Below, one piece after another: positions 1 through 9,488 of a stretch of 42,574 nt of DNA. The notes under the pieces were generated by a model. It was not told where the DNA came from, did not search any database, and saw only the letters and a list, made by a program, of their open reading frames with translations. Location: positions 1-42,574 of the forward strand of contig JANXMQ010000234.1 of the NCBI GenBank assembly GCA_025354565.1, in the 5' to 3' direction. Made by a program: the position numbers and the translations under genes. The first letter of the stretch is position 1. Each line of letters starts with the position of its first letter. The stretch comes from Akkermansiaceae bacterium. Its GTDB lineage: Bacteria > Verrucomicrobiota > Verrucomicrobiia > Verrucomicrobiales > Akkermansiaceae.

Positions 1-943
1 GGTGAAAATCGATGCGAAAGCCATCGGCGTCGGCCAATATCAGCACGATGTCGATCAACGCGCGCTCAAAGCCAGCCTCGACGATACGGTTGTTAGCTGC
101 GTGAACGCCGTGGGCGTGGAGATCAACACCGCCTCCAAGCAGCTTCTCTCTTACGTCTCCGGCCTCAATGCCTCGCTCGCCGAGAACATCGTCGCCTGGC
201 GCAATGAAAACGGTGCGTTCAGCTCACGTGAGCAATTGAAAAAAGTCCCGCGCCTCGGCGAGAAAGCCTTCGAACAAGCCGCTGGATTCCTTCGCGTCCG
301 TGGCGGAAAGAATCCGTTAGATTCTTCCGCCGTCCACCCGGAACGCTACCCGCTCGTCGAGAAAATGGCCGCCGACGCCGGTTGCAAAGTGGAAGATCTG
401 CTAGGCAACGAAGCCGCCCGCAAGAAGATCGATTTAAGCAAATACGTCGATGACCAAGTCGGCCTGCCGACCCTGAAAGACATCGTCGCCGAACTCGCCA
501 AACCCGGCCGCGATCCGCGCAAACAATTCGAACTCTTCTCGTTTGTGGAAGGCGTCGAGAAACCGTCTGATCTGCAAATCGGCATGAAGCTCCCCGGCAT
601 CGTCACCAACGTTACGGCCTTCGGTGCCTTCGTCGATGTCGGCGTCCATCAAGACGGCCTCGTCCACGTCTCGCAGCTCGCAGACCACTTCATCCGCGAC
701 GCCTCGGAAGTCGTCAAAGTCGGCCAGAAAGTCCAGGTCACCGTCGTCGAGGTCGATCTCAAGCGCAACCGCATCGCCCTCTCCATGAAGAGCAAGATCG
801 ATGTGGCTGCGGCGTCTTGCCGCAGTGCTTCCCCTGACGACCGCAACGCCCGCCCCCTAAACCGCAGTAAAGACCTCCAACCCAACTCCAAGCCTAACAA
901 CGACTGGTTCTCTCAAGCCCTGAGTCAGGCGAAAAAGAAATAA
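1..943 (+). CDS. tex: Tex-family transcription accessory protein, C-terminal part (5' end outside window)
   Basis: The reading frame is open from the first bases and ends at a TAA at 941. The GTG at position 2 is almost certainly an internal valine, because the translated part starts just before the helix-hairpin-helix region of Tex. Visible parts, numbered from position 2, are a helix-hairpin-helix segment at about residues 42-98 (SREQLKKVPRLGEKAFEQAA is typical) and an S1 RNA-binding domain at about residues 192-263 (GIVTNVTAFGAFVDVGVHQD, ending RIALSMK). Tex is a cytoplasmic RNA-binding protein linked to transcript release and stress tolerance. The tail after the S1 domain is low-complexity, and part of it is encoded by a palindrome at 807-825 that resembles repeats just downstream. 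Confidence 0.93.
   Translation, partial: VKIDAKAIGVGQYQHDVDQRALKASLDDTVVSCVNAVGVEINTASKQLLSYVSGLNASLAENIVAWRNENGAFSSREQLKKVPRLGEKAFEQAAGFLRVRGGKNPLDSSAVHPERYPLVEKMAADAGCKVEDLLGNEAARKKIDLSKYVDDQVGLPTLKDIVAELAKPGRDPRKQFELFSFVEGVEKPSDLQIGMKLPGIVTNVTAFGAFVDVGVHQDGLVHVSQLADHFIRDASEVVKVGQKVQVTVVEVDLKRNRIALSMKSKIDVAAASCRSASPDDRNARPLNRSKDLQPNSKPNNDWFSQALSQAKKK
807..825. repeat. GTCTT-loop palindrome inside the tex tail
   Basis: CTGCGGC, then GTCTT, then GCCGCAG: a perfect 7-bp stem around a 5-nt loop. It lies in the coding tail of tex after the S1 domain and matches the design of the hairpins at 949-965, 980-1002 and 28624-28646, which share the loop but not the stem sequence. Confidence 0.7.
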
Positions 944-948
944 GGGGG

Positions 949-1053
949 ATGGACGTCTCGTCCATTTAGTCAAGAAAGTGACTGGAGCGTCTCGCTCCAG
1001 TCCGTTGTCCGGACGTCCCGCCCGAGTTTCAAAAGCAGAAGGCGAGACGCGCC
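949..1053. repeat. Cluster of small GTCTC-loop palindromes
   Basis: This short intergenic stretch after tex holds ATGGAC-GTCTC-GTCCAT (949-965) and GACTGGAGC-GTCTC-GCTCCAGTC (980-1002), both perfect stems. It also holds a degraded copy with loop GTCCC (about 1010-1022) and a partial copy on the other strand (GAGAC at about 1044-1048). The loop is constant and each stem differs but pairs with itself. The rest of the gap up to 1297 shows no gene or other signal that I can support. Confidence 0.7.
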
Positions 1054-1297
1054 AACCACTCTCCCAAGGAAAATCACCCTTGTTCCATGGCGAACTTGGC
1101 TCAGAAATCTGTCACGAATAACTTTACTCTGTCATTTGAATAAATTCTCACAGTCGGTGTCGGGTTGCGCGGCGGCGAGGGTGTCCACGCGCTGGCCGGG
1201 GTGGCTTGGCTTGGGGTGGAGAAGGGGCTTTGACGGGCGTTTCCCTTGCTGATGAGGCCACGGCGCTTCCGTCCAAACCCGTTGATCGCAATGGACT

Positions 1298-3577
1298 TCA
1301 TTTGGCCTGCGGCGCAGGCGCGACTGGAGCGACGTTCGAGTAGGCCGAGTAGCCTCCGGTATGGTAGGTGCGGACGCGGTAATGGAGGGCGGCGGGGTGA
1401 TCGATGCCGGTGTTTTCAAAACGGGAGGCGTCGGCAGCGAGATCGGCGATCTCGTAAAAAGGCGCGCCGTCGAGCGAGGCCTCGACCTTCACTCCGGATT
1501 GAGATGTTTCGGAGGCGTTTTTCCAATCCAAGCGCACCCCATGGTCGCCGAGCGTGGTCGCGGTGAGAGCGGCAGGAGCGGCGGGCGGAGGAGAAGGTTG
1601 CCGCTCGATCAATACATGGTCGAAAATCCCTTCGGGAGAATCCTTCGCTTTCCGTCCGGGCGGGGTAATGCCGGTGCTCGCGAGCAAGCCGACCAGCGCG
1701 GTGCGGGGCAGAGCAACGGTGCTTTTGCCAATTTCAAACCATTCGATGCCGTTGGAAGATTGATAGGCAGTGAAATCATCGCCCACGCGCCGGATGCGAA
1801 GCCAGACGGGAAGCCAGGTGTAGTCGCAGCCGCGCTGGACGGTGGTTTTGCCGTCAACTCGCGTGCGGAAGCGCGCGAGCCTGCCGCCGACTTCGCCCAG
1901 GGTCACCGCCATGGCGCGTGGCTTGCTCGTCCCCGGTTCACGAATCGTCAGCCCCATCATGCCGACGGATCCTTTCCAGTCCACCAGTCGTGCGGTGATG
2001 CTGAAGTCGCCGTCCATGGATTGGCCCGCGAAGCTCCCGTCCAACTCCCGGCCCACGGCGGGTACCTGAAAGGAGTTGCCCGCAGCTTTCGAGTAAAGCG
2101 TGCCCTGGACGGAGACGCTCTGAATGTCTGGGGGCAGCGCTTCTCGCTTGGCCGGGACGACGCTCACGGGCGCGGAGGGCGCACTTTTGCCAGCGTTGTT
2201 GAGCGCTGCGACGGTGTAGTAATAGGTGCGACCCGGCTCGACACCAGTGTCGGTGTAGGAGGGTGTGGTCCAGCGGTTGGTCGAGTAGATGGAAGTGAAC
2301 GGACCACCCGGAACGGTGGCGCGGCTGACTTCGTAGCCATCCGCATTGTAGGCACCGGAGGGCGACCATTTCAATTCGACCCGCGCCAAGCCCGGCGTGG
2401 CGCTGACCTCGCGCGGCACCGGCGGCGGCTCGGCCTGCAGCGGAGACGCCTTGGCATCAAGCGTGTAAGTAAGCGTGCCGTAGCCGAGGACGTCGATCTC
2501 ACCTGGCTCGGGGCGGCGCAACGCGGCGAAAAGTTTGACGTGCGGAGCTTCAAGCCCTTGGCGGACAACGTAGTGGTTGTAAACCAGTTCGAAGTGCGAG
2601 GCGTCGAGGCGCCCGTGATAGTTCTCGGAGATGTAGAACTGGTTGGCATTGTCGCAATTGTTATAATAGGTGTAGGGAACGCCTTTCCAGAGCGTGTATT
2701 GCGCGGCGTGTTCGGCGGTGCCGAGGAGGCGATTGTTGTCATAGCCGAAGAGGTCGAGCCCTTGGTTCCACGCGATCTGGCACATTTCCATGAGCAGACC
2801 CTGACCGCCCATGACGTGGGCGTAGTCGCGACCGCTCTCCTGCCATTGGACGAGGCCGCCATCGAAACGGAAGGGCGCGGCGTTGCTGATCGAACCGGTG
2901 CCGCGACCACTTTTGAAATACTCGACGGCTTCGTCAAATTTCGCGCGGTCGTCGCAGAAGACGCCGATGGCCATGATCGCGCGCATATTGCAGGTGTCCC
3001 AGTTGGCCCAGAAAGCCGTGTCGCAGCGACCGTTGTGGCGGGTGAGGAAATCGTGGCAAACGGGATAGAAAAAATCCACGAGCATGCGCTTGAAGCGCAC
3101 CTGATCGGCGTAGGCCCAGCCGGGGTAAGAACGCATCAACTCCGCCGCGATCGCGAAGGTGCCGATGGGGATACCGCCCAGGCCCGGCTGATCAATGCCA
3201 TGAGAAACCTCGTTCACCTTTCCGGACCAGCCGTTGAGGATGCGCACGGCGCAGTCGGCATGTGCGGTATTGCCGGAAATTAGCCAGCGCAGGGCGTTGA
3301 GGTAGGCGGCCATGGCATCCCGCTGTGCCCGCCCACGGTCCATCATGTAACGGTGGGGTCCGGCCTTGTAATCGGACTGCGCCTTGGAGTCCTGGATCAG
3401 CACATGCCAGCCATCGATCCACGGACTCTCGCCTGCGGCCACCTTGGTTTTCATGCGATCAATATCGGCTTGGGAATGGAGGCCGCCGGGATGAACGAAG
3501 GGTTGGGCTGAAACCGGGGAGGCCAGACCAAAAGCCAGCGCGAGCAGGAAAAGGCCGAGGTGGGTCAAGCGAAACAT
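1298..3577 (-). CDS. Secreted alginate-lyase-family polysaccharide lyase with fibronectin type III domains
   Basis: A predicted secreted protein of 759 aa. I chose the ATG at 3577; a GTG four codons upstream is possible, and neither has a Shine-Dalgarno sequence. A signal peptide (hydrophobic LGLFLLALAFGLASPVSA) is followed by an all-alpha domain at about residues 30-370 resembling the alginate lyase/chondroitin AC lyase superfamily (RILNGWSG, FWANWDTCNMRAIMAIGVF, QESGRDYAHVMGGQGLL). Next come a fibronectin type III domain at about 385-480 (GYEVSRA, YYYTVAALNNAG), a beta-rich segment at about 490-670 resembling the DUF1349/laminin-G-like fold (GRELDGSFAGQSMDGDFSI, SSNGIEWFEIG), and a second fibronectin-like domain at the C-terminus. 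Family members cleave uronate-containing polysaccharides by beta-elimination. The substrate here cannot be read from sequence. It probably works with the GH105 hydrolase and sulfatases elsewhere in the window. Confidence 0.82.
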   Translation of the reverse strand: MFRLTHLGLFLLALAFGLASPVSAQPFVHPGGLHSQADIDRMKTKVAAGESPWIDGWHVLIQDSKAQSDYKAGPHRYMMDRGRAQRDAMAAYLNALRWLISGNTAHADCAVRILNGWSGKVNEVSHGIDQPGLGGIPIGTFAIAAELMRSYPGWAYADQVRFKRMLVDFFYPVCHDFLTRHNGRCDTAFWANWDTCNMRAIMAIGVFCDDRAKFDEAVEYFKSGRGTGSISNAAPFRFDGGLVQWQESGRDYAHVMGGQGLLMEMCQIAWNQGLDLFGYDNNRLLGTAEHAAQYTLWKGVPYTYYNNCDNANQFYISENYHGRLDASHFELVYNHYVVRQGLEAPHVKLFAALRRPEPGEIDVLGYGTLTYTLDAKASPLQAEPPPVPREVSATPGLARVELKWSPSGAYNADGYEVSRATVPGGPFTSIYSTNRWTTPSYTDTGVEPGRTYYYTVAALNNAGKSAPSAPVSVVPAKREALPPDIQSVSVQGTLYSKAAGNSFQVPAVGRELDGSFAGQSMDGDFSITARLVDWKGSVGMMGLTIREPGTSKPRAMAVTLGEVGGRLARFRTRVDGKTTVQRGCDYTWLPVWLRIRRVGDDFTAYQSSNGIEWFEIGKSTVALPRTALVGLLASTGITPPGRKAKDSPEGIFDHVLIERQPSPPPAAPAALTATTLGDHGVRLDWKNASETSQSGVKVEASLDGAPFYEIADLAADASRFENTGIDHPAALHYRVRTYHTGGYSAYSNVAPVAPAPQAK

Positions 3578-3765
3578 GGTGTGTAGCACGCGAGAAAATC
3601 GGAGGATGTATAAATTATCTGTAACGATTCAGTTCATTAAGATAACCTAATGTAATTTCTAACGCATGAACGTCCACCCTTTGTTGAGTGAACGAGCCAA
3701 AGCCCAGCGACCTATCATCCAAATCGCTCTCGATAAGAATGGGTTGGATGCTACCTCGGCCCTGC

Positions 3766-3981
3766 TAGTGTATGTGCCGCTGCGGTTCATGGTGCACCAT
3801 TTCGGCATGGGGGTATGGCTTCACCCGGCTGTTTGCCGTCACGCGTGCAGCGTTGTCGGAGCGGATCGATCTGTTAGCTTTGTTGAAATCCTATGGGACA
3901 GCATCGCCGAGTATTCCACAGGATATATCAACCTCCCGCAAAAAACGCATTCAGCCTCGTCAGATCAAGGTTCAGTTGTAG
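3766..3981 (+). pseudogene. IS4-type transposase C-terminal relic
   Basis: A short plus-strand frame ending at 3981 contains YGFTRLFAVTRAALSERIDL followed by LALLKSYGTA. I recognise this as the tail of a group of IS4-family transposases, where a helix TRLxAVxRAALWxRxDLxxLLxxYGTA precedes a disordered end. The upstream DDE catalytic parts are missing and the preceding bases are out of frame, so it is a dead fragment. It occupies the gap (3578-4003) between the lyase gene and the end of the giant repeat protein. The rest of that gap shows nothing I can name. Confidence 0.5.
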
Positions 3982-4003
3982 GTTTCAAGTCCCTTTTTTC
4001 GAC

Positions 4004-7000
4004 TCAAGGCGTGTCCTGCGCGTCGAGGCGGCCAAAGAGCTTGGTGCCGGGGGCAGCGGCGCTGGCGGGAACCTCGGCGACGATGTGGATGAGCGCGCCA
4101 TTCGCGGTGGCGGTGAAATTCACTCCGCTGACGGTGCTGGTGCCCACCGTGCCGGGGACGGCGACGGTGTGGCTGCTCCATGCGTCGGAAATACCGAGGT
4201 CGTTGCTGTATTGCAGGTTGAGCACGGCGACTCCGCGGTTTGAGGTGCTCAGGCAATCGAAGGTGAGGAGCAGTTTGCCGGAGCTTACAGTGGCCGTGGG
4301 CAGCAGGGAGCAGGCGTTGGCGTTCTTGTTGGCGGCTCCGAGCAGCCAGGCAAGACCATTTTTAAGGCCGTCGCCATTGGTATCCGTGTCGAAGGCCGCG
4401 CCGCCGGACCATGCAGTGTATTGGGACTGGATGGTGGAAATAGTGGTGCTGCCGGTGTGGCTGGAGCCGTCATTGACAGTGAAGGTCAGGCTGCTGCCAG
4501 CGACGGTGGGAATCACGGCGCTCGGGTTGCTGAGGACGCCCGCCGTGAAAGAGGCGGAGGTGCCTGAGAAACCGCCGGTGCCGCCGAAGGTGACGGTGCC
4601 AGTGAAGCTGGTGGCGGTGTTGTTGGAAACGTCCCGGGCGCTGAGCGTGATGCCGGAGATGGCGGTGCCGACGGTTTGTGGTGAGCCGATGGCGGAGATG
4701 ACGAAGTGATCGACGGGGCCGACGCCACCGGAGACGAGGTAGCCGCTCGAATCCAGCGCGTAAGTTCCCGCGCCACTGCCGTTGATAGTGATCGTGGCGA
4801 GCTGGCCGGAGGTGAGGCCGCTGCTGGTGGTGCCGAAACGGATGGACAAGCCGGGAACAAAAGTGCCAGTGATGTTGAGCGAGCCAGTCCATGTGACGGC
4901 GCTGCTATCGGCGAAGGCAAGGGCGCCGCCGCTGCCGAGGTTGATGACGGCGCTGCCAGTGGCGGCAAGAGTGCCTGCGGTATCGGTGAAGGTGGCCGCA
5001 TTCAAGGTGGCGGTGCCGATGGTGACCGCCGATGTGTCGGGCAGTACGTTGCTTGCACCGAGGGCGAGCGTGCCTGCGGTAACGGTGGTGGCACCGGTGT
5101 AGGAGTTGGAACCCGAAAGCGTTAAATTGCCAGCACTCGTCTTGAGAAGGCTGCTGGTTCTTTCGTCCCCGCTAGCGGTGACCTGGCCCAATGCGGCAGA
5201 GACGGTTAGCGTGCCGCTTTGAACGTCGAAGGTGGTGGTGAAGCCCGTTGCGGCGCTGAGGGTGATGGGCACGCTGGCGGTGGAGGAGATGAGCGAGGTG
5301 CCTGTTGACGTCACGGTGCCGTTGAGATTGTAGGAGCCGTATCCGTTGCCATTACCGACACTGGCGGAGAGCGTGCCGCTGTTCAAGGTGAGGTTGCCCA
5401 GCGGGTTATTTCCGGGGTTCGAGAGGTTGGTGTCGTTGACGGTGCCGCTGATGACCAGCGAGGGAACGTTGGAGGAGCTGAAGAGCGACTTCAGGGCCTT
5501 GGCCTGGGCGAGTTGCAGTGTCGCACCGGAGCCGACGGTAATGGTGCGCGAGTTGTCCGCCGCTCCCAGTGGGGCCGCACTGGATGCCTCGGTGGCGTTC
5601 GCGACAACCGTGCCGCTTGTGACACCCACAGGGCCCGTGAAGGTATTGAGGCCGGAAAGGATCGTGGTTCCACCTCCTTTGAAGGTCATGCCGCCGGAGG
5701 TGTTGGCGGAGGTGGTGACGGTTCCGACCGTGGCGGCAGTGGCCGACCCGCCGCCGGAGAGGCTGAAGGTCGGGGTGCCGGTGTAGTTGATGCCGGGGCT
5801 GGTGACGGTAATGCTGCCAACCTTGAAGGTGCCGTTGCCGGTGCCATCGTCCACCATGTTGGCGATGGCGGTGGCCCCTGTGCCCGTGCCAGCGATGGTG
5901 ACGAGCGGCGCACCGACGTAGCCGGAGCCTTGAGTGGTGACAGGTAGCGTGGCGATGCCGCTGCCAGCCGGGGTGAGCAGGTTTCCGGAAACCGTGATCG
6001 CCGAGAGCCCGCCATTGTCAATCGTGCCGCCGTTGGAGTTTACGTAGATGCTCGTGAGCGTCGTTGGGACGAGGGTCTGGGTGGCGGCACCAGCTTTGAG
6101 CGTGCCGCCGTTGAAACTGAGATAAGCCGTGCCGGAGGTGTTCGTGATGGCGTTCACCGTGAGCGTGCCGCCGTTGAGGTTGATGATGCCGGTCGCCGTG
6201 CCCGTGTTGCCTTGGCGGATGGACAGGCTGGTGCCGGCGCTGTTGAGTGCGCCGCTTTGCATGTTGAGCACGCCGTTGCCGCCGGCATAACATAAGGAAA
6301 GGCTTTGTGATGCCGTGGCACCGCCGGTGGTGAGGTGGTTGACCGTGCCACCGTCCACCGTGAACACGCCGTTGGCGTTGGTGAAGCGGCCGATGAGTAG
6401 AAACTCGGGTACGGTGAGAATGCCGCCGTAAATGCGGGCAATACCCGTGCCGGTGGTTGACCCCGCATTTTGTCCGCCGAGCTGCATTCGCCCGCCCATG
6501 CTGTTGGTCAGATTCACAATGCCGCCGGTCATGTTGAGGTAGCCGTAGCCACCGGTGGCCGCGCCAAAGAGGAATGTGGTGTCCGGCGTAGCCGTGGCAC
6601 CCAGCGTGAGCGTTCCCGCGCTCATGTTCAAGGCACCGACCGCGCCACTGGCCGTGCCGAGTTGAGTGGTGCCTGTCGTAGAGACGTTTGCGCTGCCGCT
6701 GAGGTTGAGAACGCCGTTTTGGCTCGCCGTGTTGCCGATGTTGATGACCCCGGCATTGAAGGTGTTGGTATTGCTGAGGTTCATCACACCTCCGGCAATC
6801 GTGGTGCCGCCGGTATAGGTGTTTGCGTTGGTTAGGGCGGCCGTGCCGACACCCTGCTTGGTGACACCGAACGAGCCGGAGACCACGCCGCCTAAAGTGA
6901 CCATCCGTGAGGCCGCCACGTCCCACACGTTGGTGGCACCCATCGCGAGGTTGCAATTCAGCGTGAGATTCTGGGTGGCGGTGCTGAGATCGAGATCGGT

Positions 7001-8082
7001 GGCAGCCGCGCCTATGGTGAGCGTGTTGCCGGAGTTGACAGTTACCGGGCCGGCCGGGTCCACAATGTGGATGCCATAGCAAGTCAGGTCGGCACCCAAC
7101 GAGGTGGTATTGGCTCCGGTCACGGTGTTGTCCCACTTCGCGATTCCGGTCGGCACGACCCCACCGACCCAACTGGTGCCGAGGTTCAAATTGTTGGTGT
7201 TGTCGGCTTTGACGATTTCGGCAAGCGGAGGGGTGTAGGTGATGACGATCTGGCCTAGGCCACCGGTGCCGCCGAGTTGAGTGCTTTGCCCTCCGTTCTT
7301 GCCACCTCCCCCGCCGCCTCCGGGTTTCACGCCAAGGCTGCCTGTTCCAAAGTTGGTATTCGCTCCAATCCGACCATTACCCCCCGCGCCTCCGCCAGCA
7401 TTTCCACCGGCGGCACCAGTTCCACCAGTAACGGCAGATGAACCGGCGGCAGTATTGCCAGCGCCGCCACCGCCGCCACCGCTTGAGTTGTCTCCTCCGC
7501 TTACTGCGCCGAGAGTGCCAATATAACCAGCACCGCCCGCAAATACGGCACCAGCATCGCCAATGCTGTTGGCGACCGTGCCTCCAACTCCTCCGGGCTG
7601 GCACCGATGGTAGAGTTCGAACCGGTAACATACGAGCATGCCCCGCCATTTCCGCCAGCGGCCTTGACCGTGACACTGGAATCACCCAAAAACTGTACGG
7701 TGCCACCATTTACCGCCCCTGCATTGTTGGTGGTTGTGCCGTTGGTTCCACTGACCGCCGCCGCTGGAATGGTGATGGTGTAGTTTGTTCCCGGAGATAC
7801 CGGAACCGATACTTTGCGGGCATAAGCTCCGCCACCGCCGCCGGCACCGTTTTGAGAGGTGTTGGCGCCAGTATTGTTATCTTTCCTTCCCGCGCCGCCC
7901 GCACCACCACCGCCCCAGCATTCCACTTGGACGGAAGTGACACCCGCCGGACAGGTCCAGTTGACGGTGCCGGCAGTGTTGTAAGTTGCGGTGTCACCAC
8001 TGGCGCTGGATGTGCAAAGACCCAGCGTGATAGTGCCGGCGAGAGTGAGCAGGTATTTCGGACTTTGAAATTTGAGTTTCAT
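4004..8082 (-). pseudogene. Giant secreted autotransporter-associated beta-strand repeat protein, frameshifted near 7595
   Basis: Two overlapping minus-strand frames (8082 down to 7501, and 7639 down to 4004) make one protein of about 1,350 aa. The first starts with a signal peptide (MKLKFQSPKYLLTLAGTITL) and a glycine-rich domain (VECWGGGGAGGAG). The second continues the glycine-rich part, then has many autotransporter-associated beta-strand (PATR-like) repeats (NTYTGGTTIAGGVMNLSNTN, LSGSNSYTGATTVTAGTLAL), then an immunoglobulin-like segment (DHFVISAIGSPQTVGTAISG). It ends in a conserved verrucomicrobial C-terminal region (YTAWSGGAAFDTDTNGDGLK, NGLAWLLGAANKN). The frames join at GASP/PGGVGG; one extra C in the coding-strand CCC run at 7595-7597 would restore a single frame. 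This could be a true mutation or a base-calling error. The likely role is a surface or adhesive protein. No transmembrane barrel domain is obvious. Confidence 0.75.
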
Positions 8083-8138
8083 GAAATTTTTCAGGATTTT
8101 GATAGGTGCGCGAAATGGCGGTGTTCTTAGAATGAGTT

Positions 8139-8144
8139 ATTATA
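8139..8144 (-). promoter_or_regulatory. Candidate -10 box for the giant repeat protein
   Basis: A perfect TATAAT on the minus strand lies about 57 bases before the ATG at 8082, in an AT-rich stretch. No convincing TTGACA lies 16-18 bases upstream, so this is a position-based guess. The transcript would have a leader of about 50 bases. Confidence 0.35.
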
Positions 8145-8225
8145 CAGATATACTATCTACACGCGGTATGAAGACATGCCTAGAAAAAAATTCACTCATT
8201 TTTTTCTCAGACATTGTATTTTATC

Positions 8226-8262
8226 TGCAAACTGATTGAGGAGGAAAACTCTCAGGTTTGCA
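8226..8262. repeat. Imperfect inverted repeat at the edge of a transposase relic
   Basis: TGCAAACTGA at 8226-8235 faces TCAGGTTTGCA at 8252-8262, pairing over ten positions with one extra base. It lies exactly at the end of the minus-strand relic frame (stop at 8252), so it could be that element's terminator or part of an insertion-sequence end. A second, AT-only inverted repeat (AGAAAAAAA at 8182-8190, TTTTTTTCT at 8199-8207) lies just beyond it. Confidence 0.4.
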
Positions 8263-8790
8263 AGGTCCAGAATTCGCGCAGACGGGCCACGGCTTCGCTC
8301 CAGGGAACCCGCTGGTAAATTCGCACGCGCACCCAGCGGATGAATCGCGGGGTCCTCTGCCTGGCTCTTATGACTGCTGAGTTGATGGAGTTGCGAGCGA
8401 TTTCAACTATCTTCATCATGCATACCTTCTTCGCGAACGAGGCGTTCTTCAAATAACAAAAGGCGGTTGTGGGCGAGGCACTCGAAGATCGCGTGGCTCT
8501 GCTTGGCGGCCTTTGGCGGCTCCGTGACGCAATTGCCCGGCGCTGCGGCGTTTGATGATGGTGATGTCGTGGGCTTTCTTTTTACCGTCTTCGGGGTTGG
8601 CCATTTCGAAGCAACTGAGGTGATGGGTGCGCAGGTTCAGGCGAAAGCGAGAGCCTTGGCTTCATCGCCTATCGCAAGGGCTGGCGGTTGATCATTCTGC
8701 GAGGAATGAGGTTGAGCATTTGCTTGAGGACGACCACATTGGCGCGGGTTGGTATGGTTTTAATACCTCACGCCCGAATGGATAGTAGGG
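8252..8790 (-). pseudogene. Decayed IS4-type transposase N-terminal relic
   Basis: Reading the minus strand from about 8770, one frame gives NVVVLKQMLNLIPRRMINR, which resembles the start of DUF4372-type IS4 transposases (LKQxxxLIPxxxxxRLA). This is followed in other frames by LAIGDEAKALAF and by TEPPKAAKQSHAIFECLAHN. An open stretch of 66 codons ends at 8252. The match is scattered over three frames with stops between, so the element is dead. The two-component genes begin just beyond it on the other strand. Confidence 0.4.
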
Positions 8791-8810
8791 ATTTTAATTC
8801 AAACTTCAAC

Positions 8811-9488
8811 ATGCGGCTCCTCATCATCGAAGATAACGCCCTACTACGGGATGCAGTGGCTCAGTATATGAGGGAGGCTGGATTCATAGTGGATACCGTA
8901 ACCACCGGTGACGAAGGACTTTGGGCGGCATCTGAAAATCCTTACGATGTCATTCTGCTAGATCTCATGCTGCCCAAAGTGGACGGCATGGAGATCCTGA
9001 GACACTTGCGCAAAAAGGAAAATCCGGTCTACATCATCGTCATTAGCGCTCGGGATGCGCTTGAAGACCGTCTGGAAGCGCTGGACTCCGGTGCCGACGA
9101 CTATCTGGTGAAGCCCTTTCCACTATCGGAAGCGCTTGCACGAGTCCGCGCGCTGCTACGCCGCAGTTATGGGAAAAAAAGTTCTGTGATCAAAGTTGCG
9201 GATCTTTTGATGGACCCGGTCCGCCGCACCATTCGGCGCGGCGAGCGGACGATCAGTCTAACAGCCCTTGAATTCCGCCTGCTGGAATACTTCCTCTACA
9301 GGGCAGGCGAGGTGGTTTCCCGCACGGACGTCTGGGAGCGGGTGTTCGAGGACCGTTCCGGCGGAAACAGCAACATTGTAGATGTTTACATCGGCTACTT
9401 GCGGAAGAAACTCAACGCCGGTGGAGAATCCGATCTCATTCAGACCCGGCGCGGCCAAGGATACATTCTGGAGGAATCCACACCGTGA
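8811..9488 (+). CDS. OmpR-family response regulator (pair 1)
   Basis: A DNA-binding response regulator of 225 aa, full length for the OmpR/PhoB group. The receiver domain begins MRLLIIEDN (acidic pair E7/D8), with phospho-acceptor Asp51 in VILLDLMLPKVDG, Ser79 and Lys101 (DDYLVKPF). The winged-helix domain covers about residues 125-223 and ends RRGQGYILEE. I start at the ATG at 8811 because the receiver fold begins exactly there; a longer open frame runs upstream but carries relic sequence. The gene overlaps the following kinase by four bases (GTGA), so the two are probably translated together. It most likely activates or represses its own operon or nearby envelope genes after phosphorylation by that kinase. 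Confidence 0.93.
   Translation: MRLLIIEDNALLRDAVAQYMREAGFIVDTVTTGDEGLWAASENPYDVILLDLMLPKVDGMEILRHLRKKENPVYIIVISARDALEDRLEALDSGADDYLVKPFPLSEALARVRALLRRSYGKKSSVIKVADLLMDPVRRTIRRGERTISLTALEFRLLEYFLYRAGEVVSRTDVWERVFEDRSGGNSNIVDVYIGYLRKKLNAGGESDLIQTRRGQGYILEESTP

Noticed and set aside
1361..3283. A 640-codon open frame on the plus strand opposite the lyase gene
   Set aside because: It has no recognisable domain, is rich in Arg/Gly/Ala and lies entirely antisense to a gene with clear signal peptide and lyase and fibronectin domains; it is a GC-driven shadow.
3666..4709. A 347-codon plus-strand frame crossing the end of the giant repeat gene
   Set aside because: Most of it is antisense to the repeat protein. 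Only the neighbouring frame at 3766-3981 shows transposase-like sequence.
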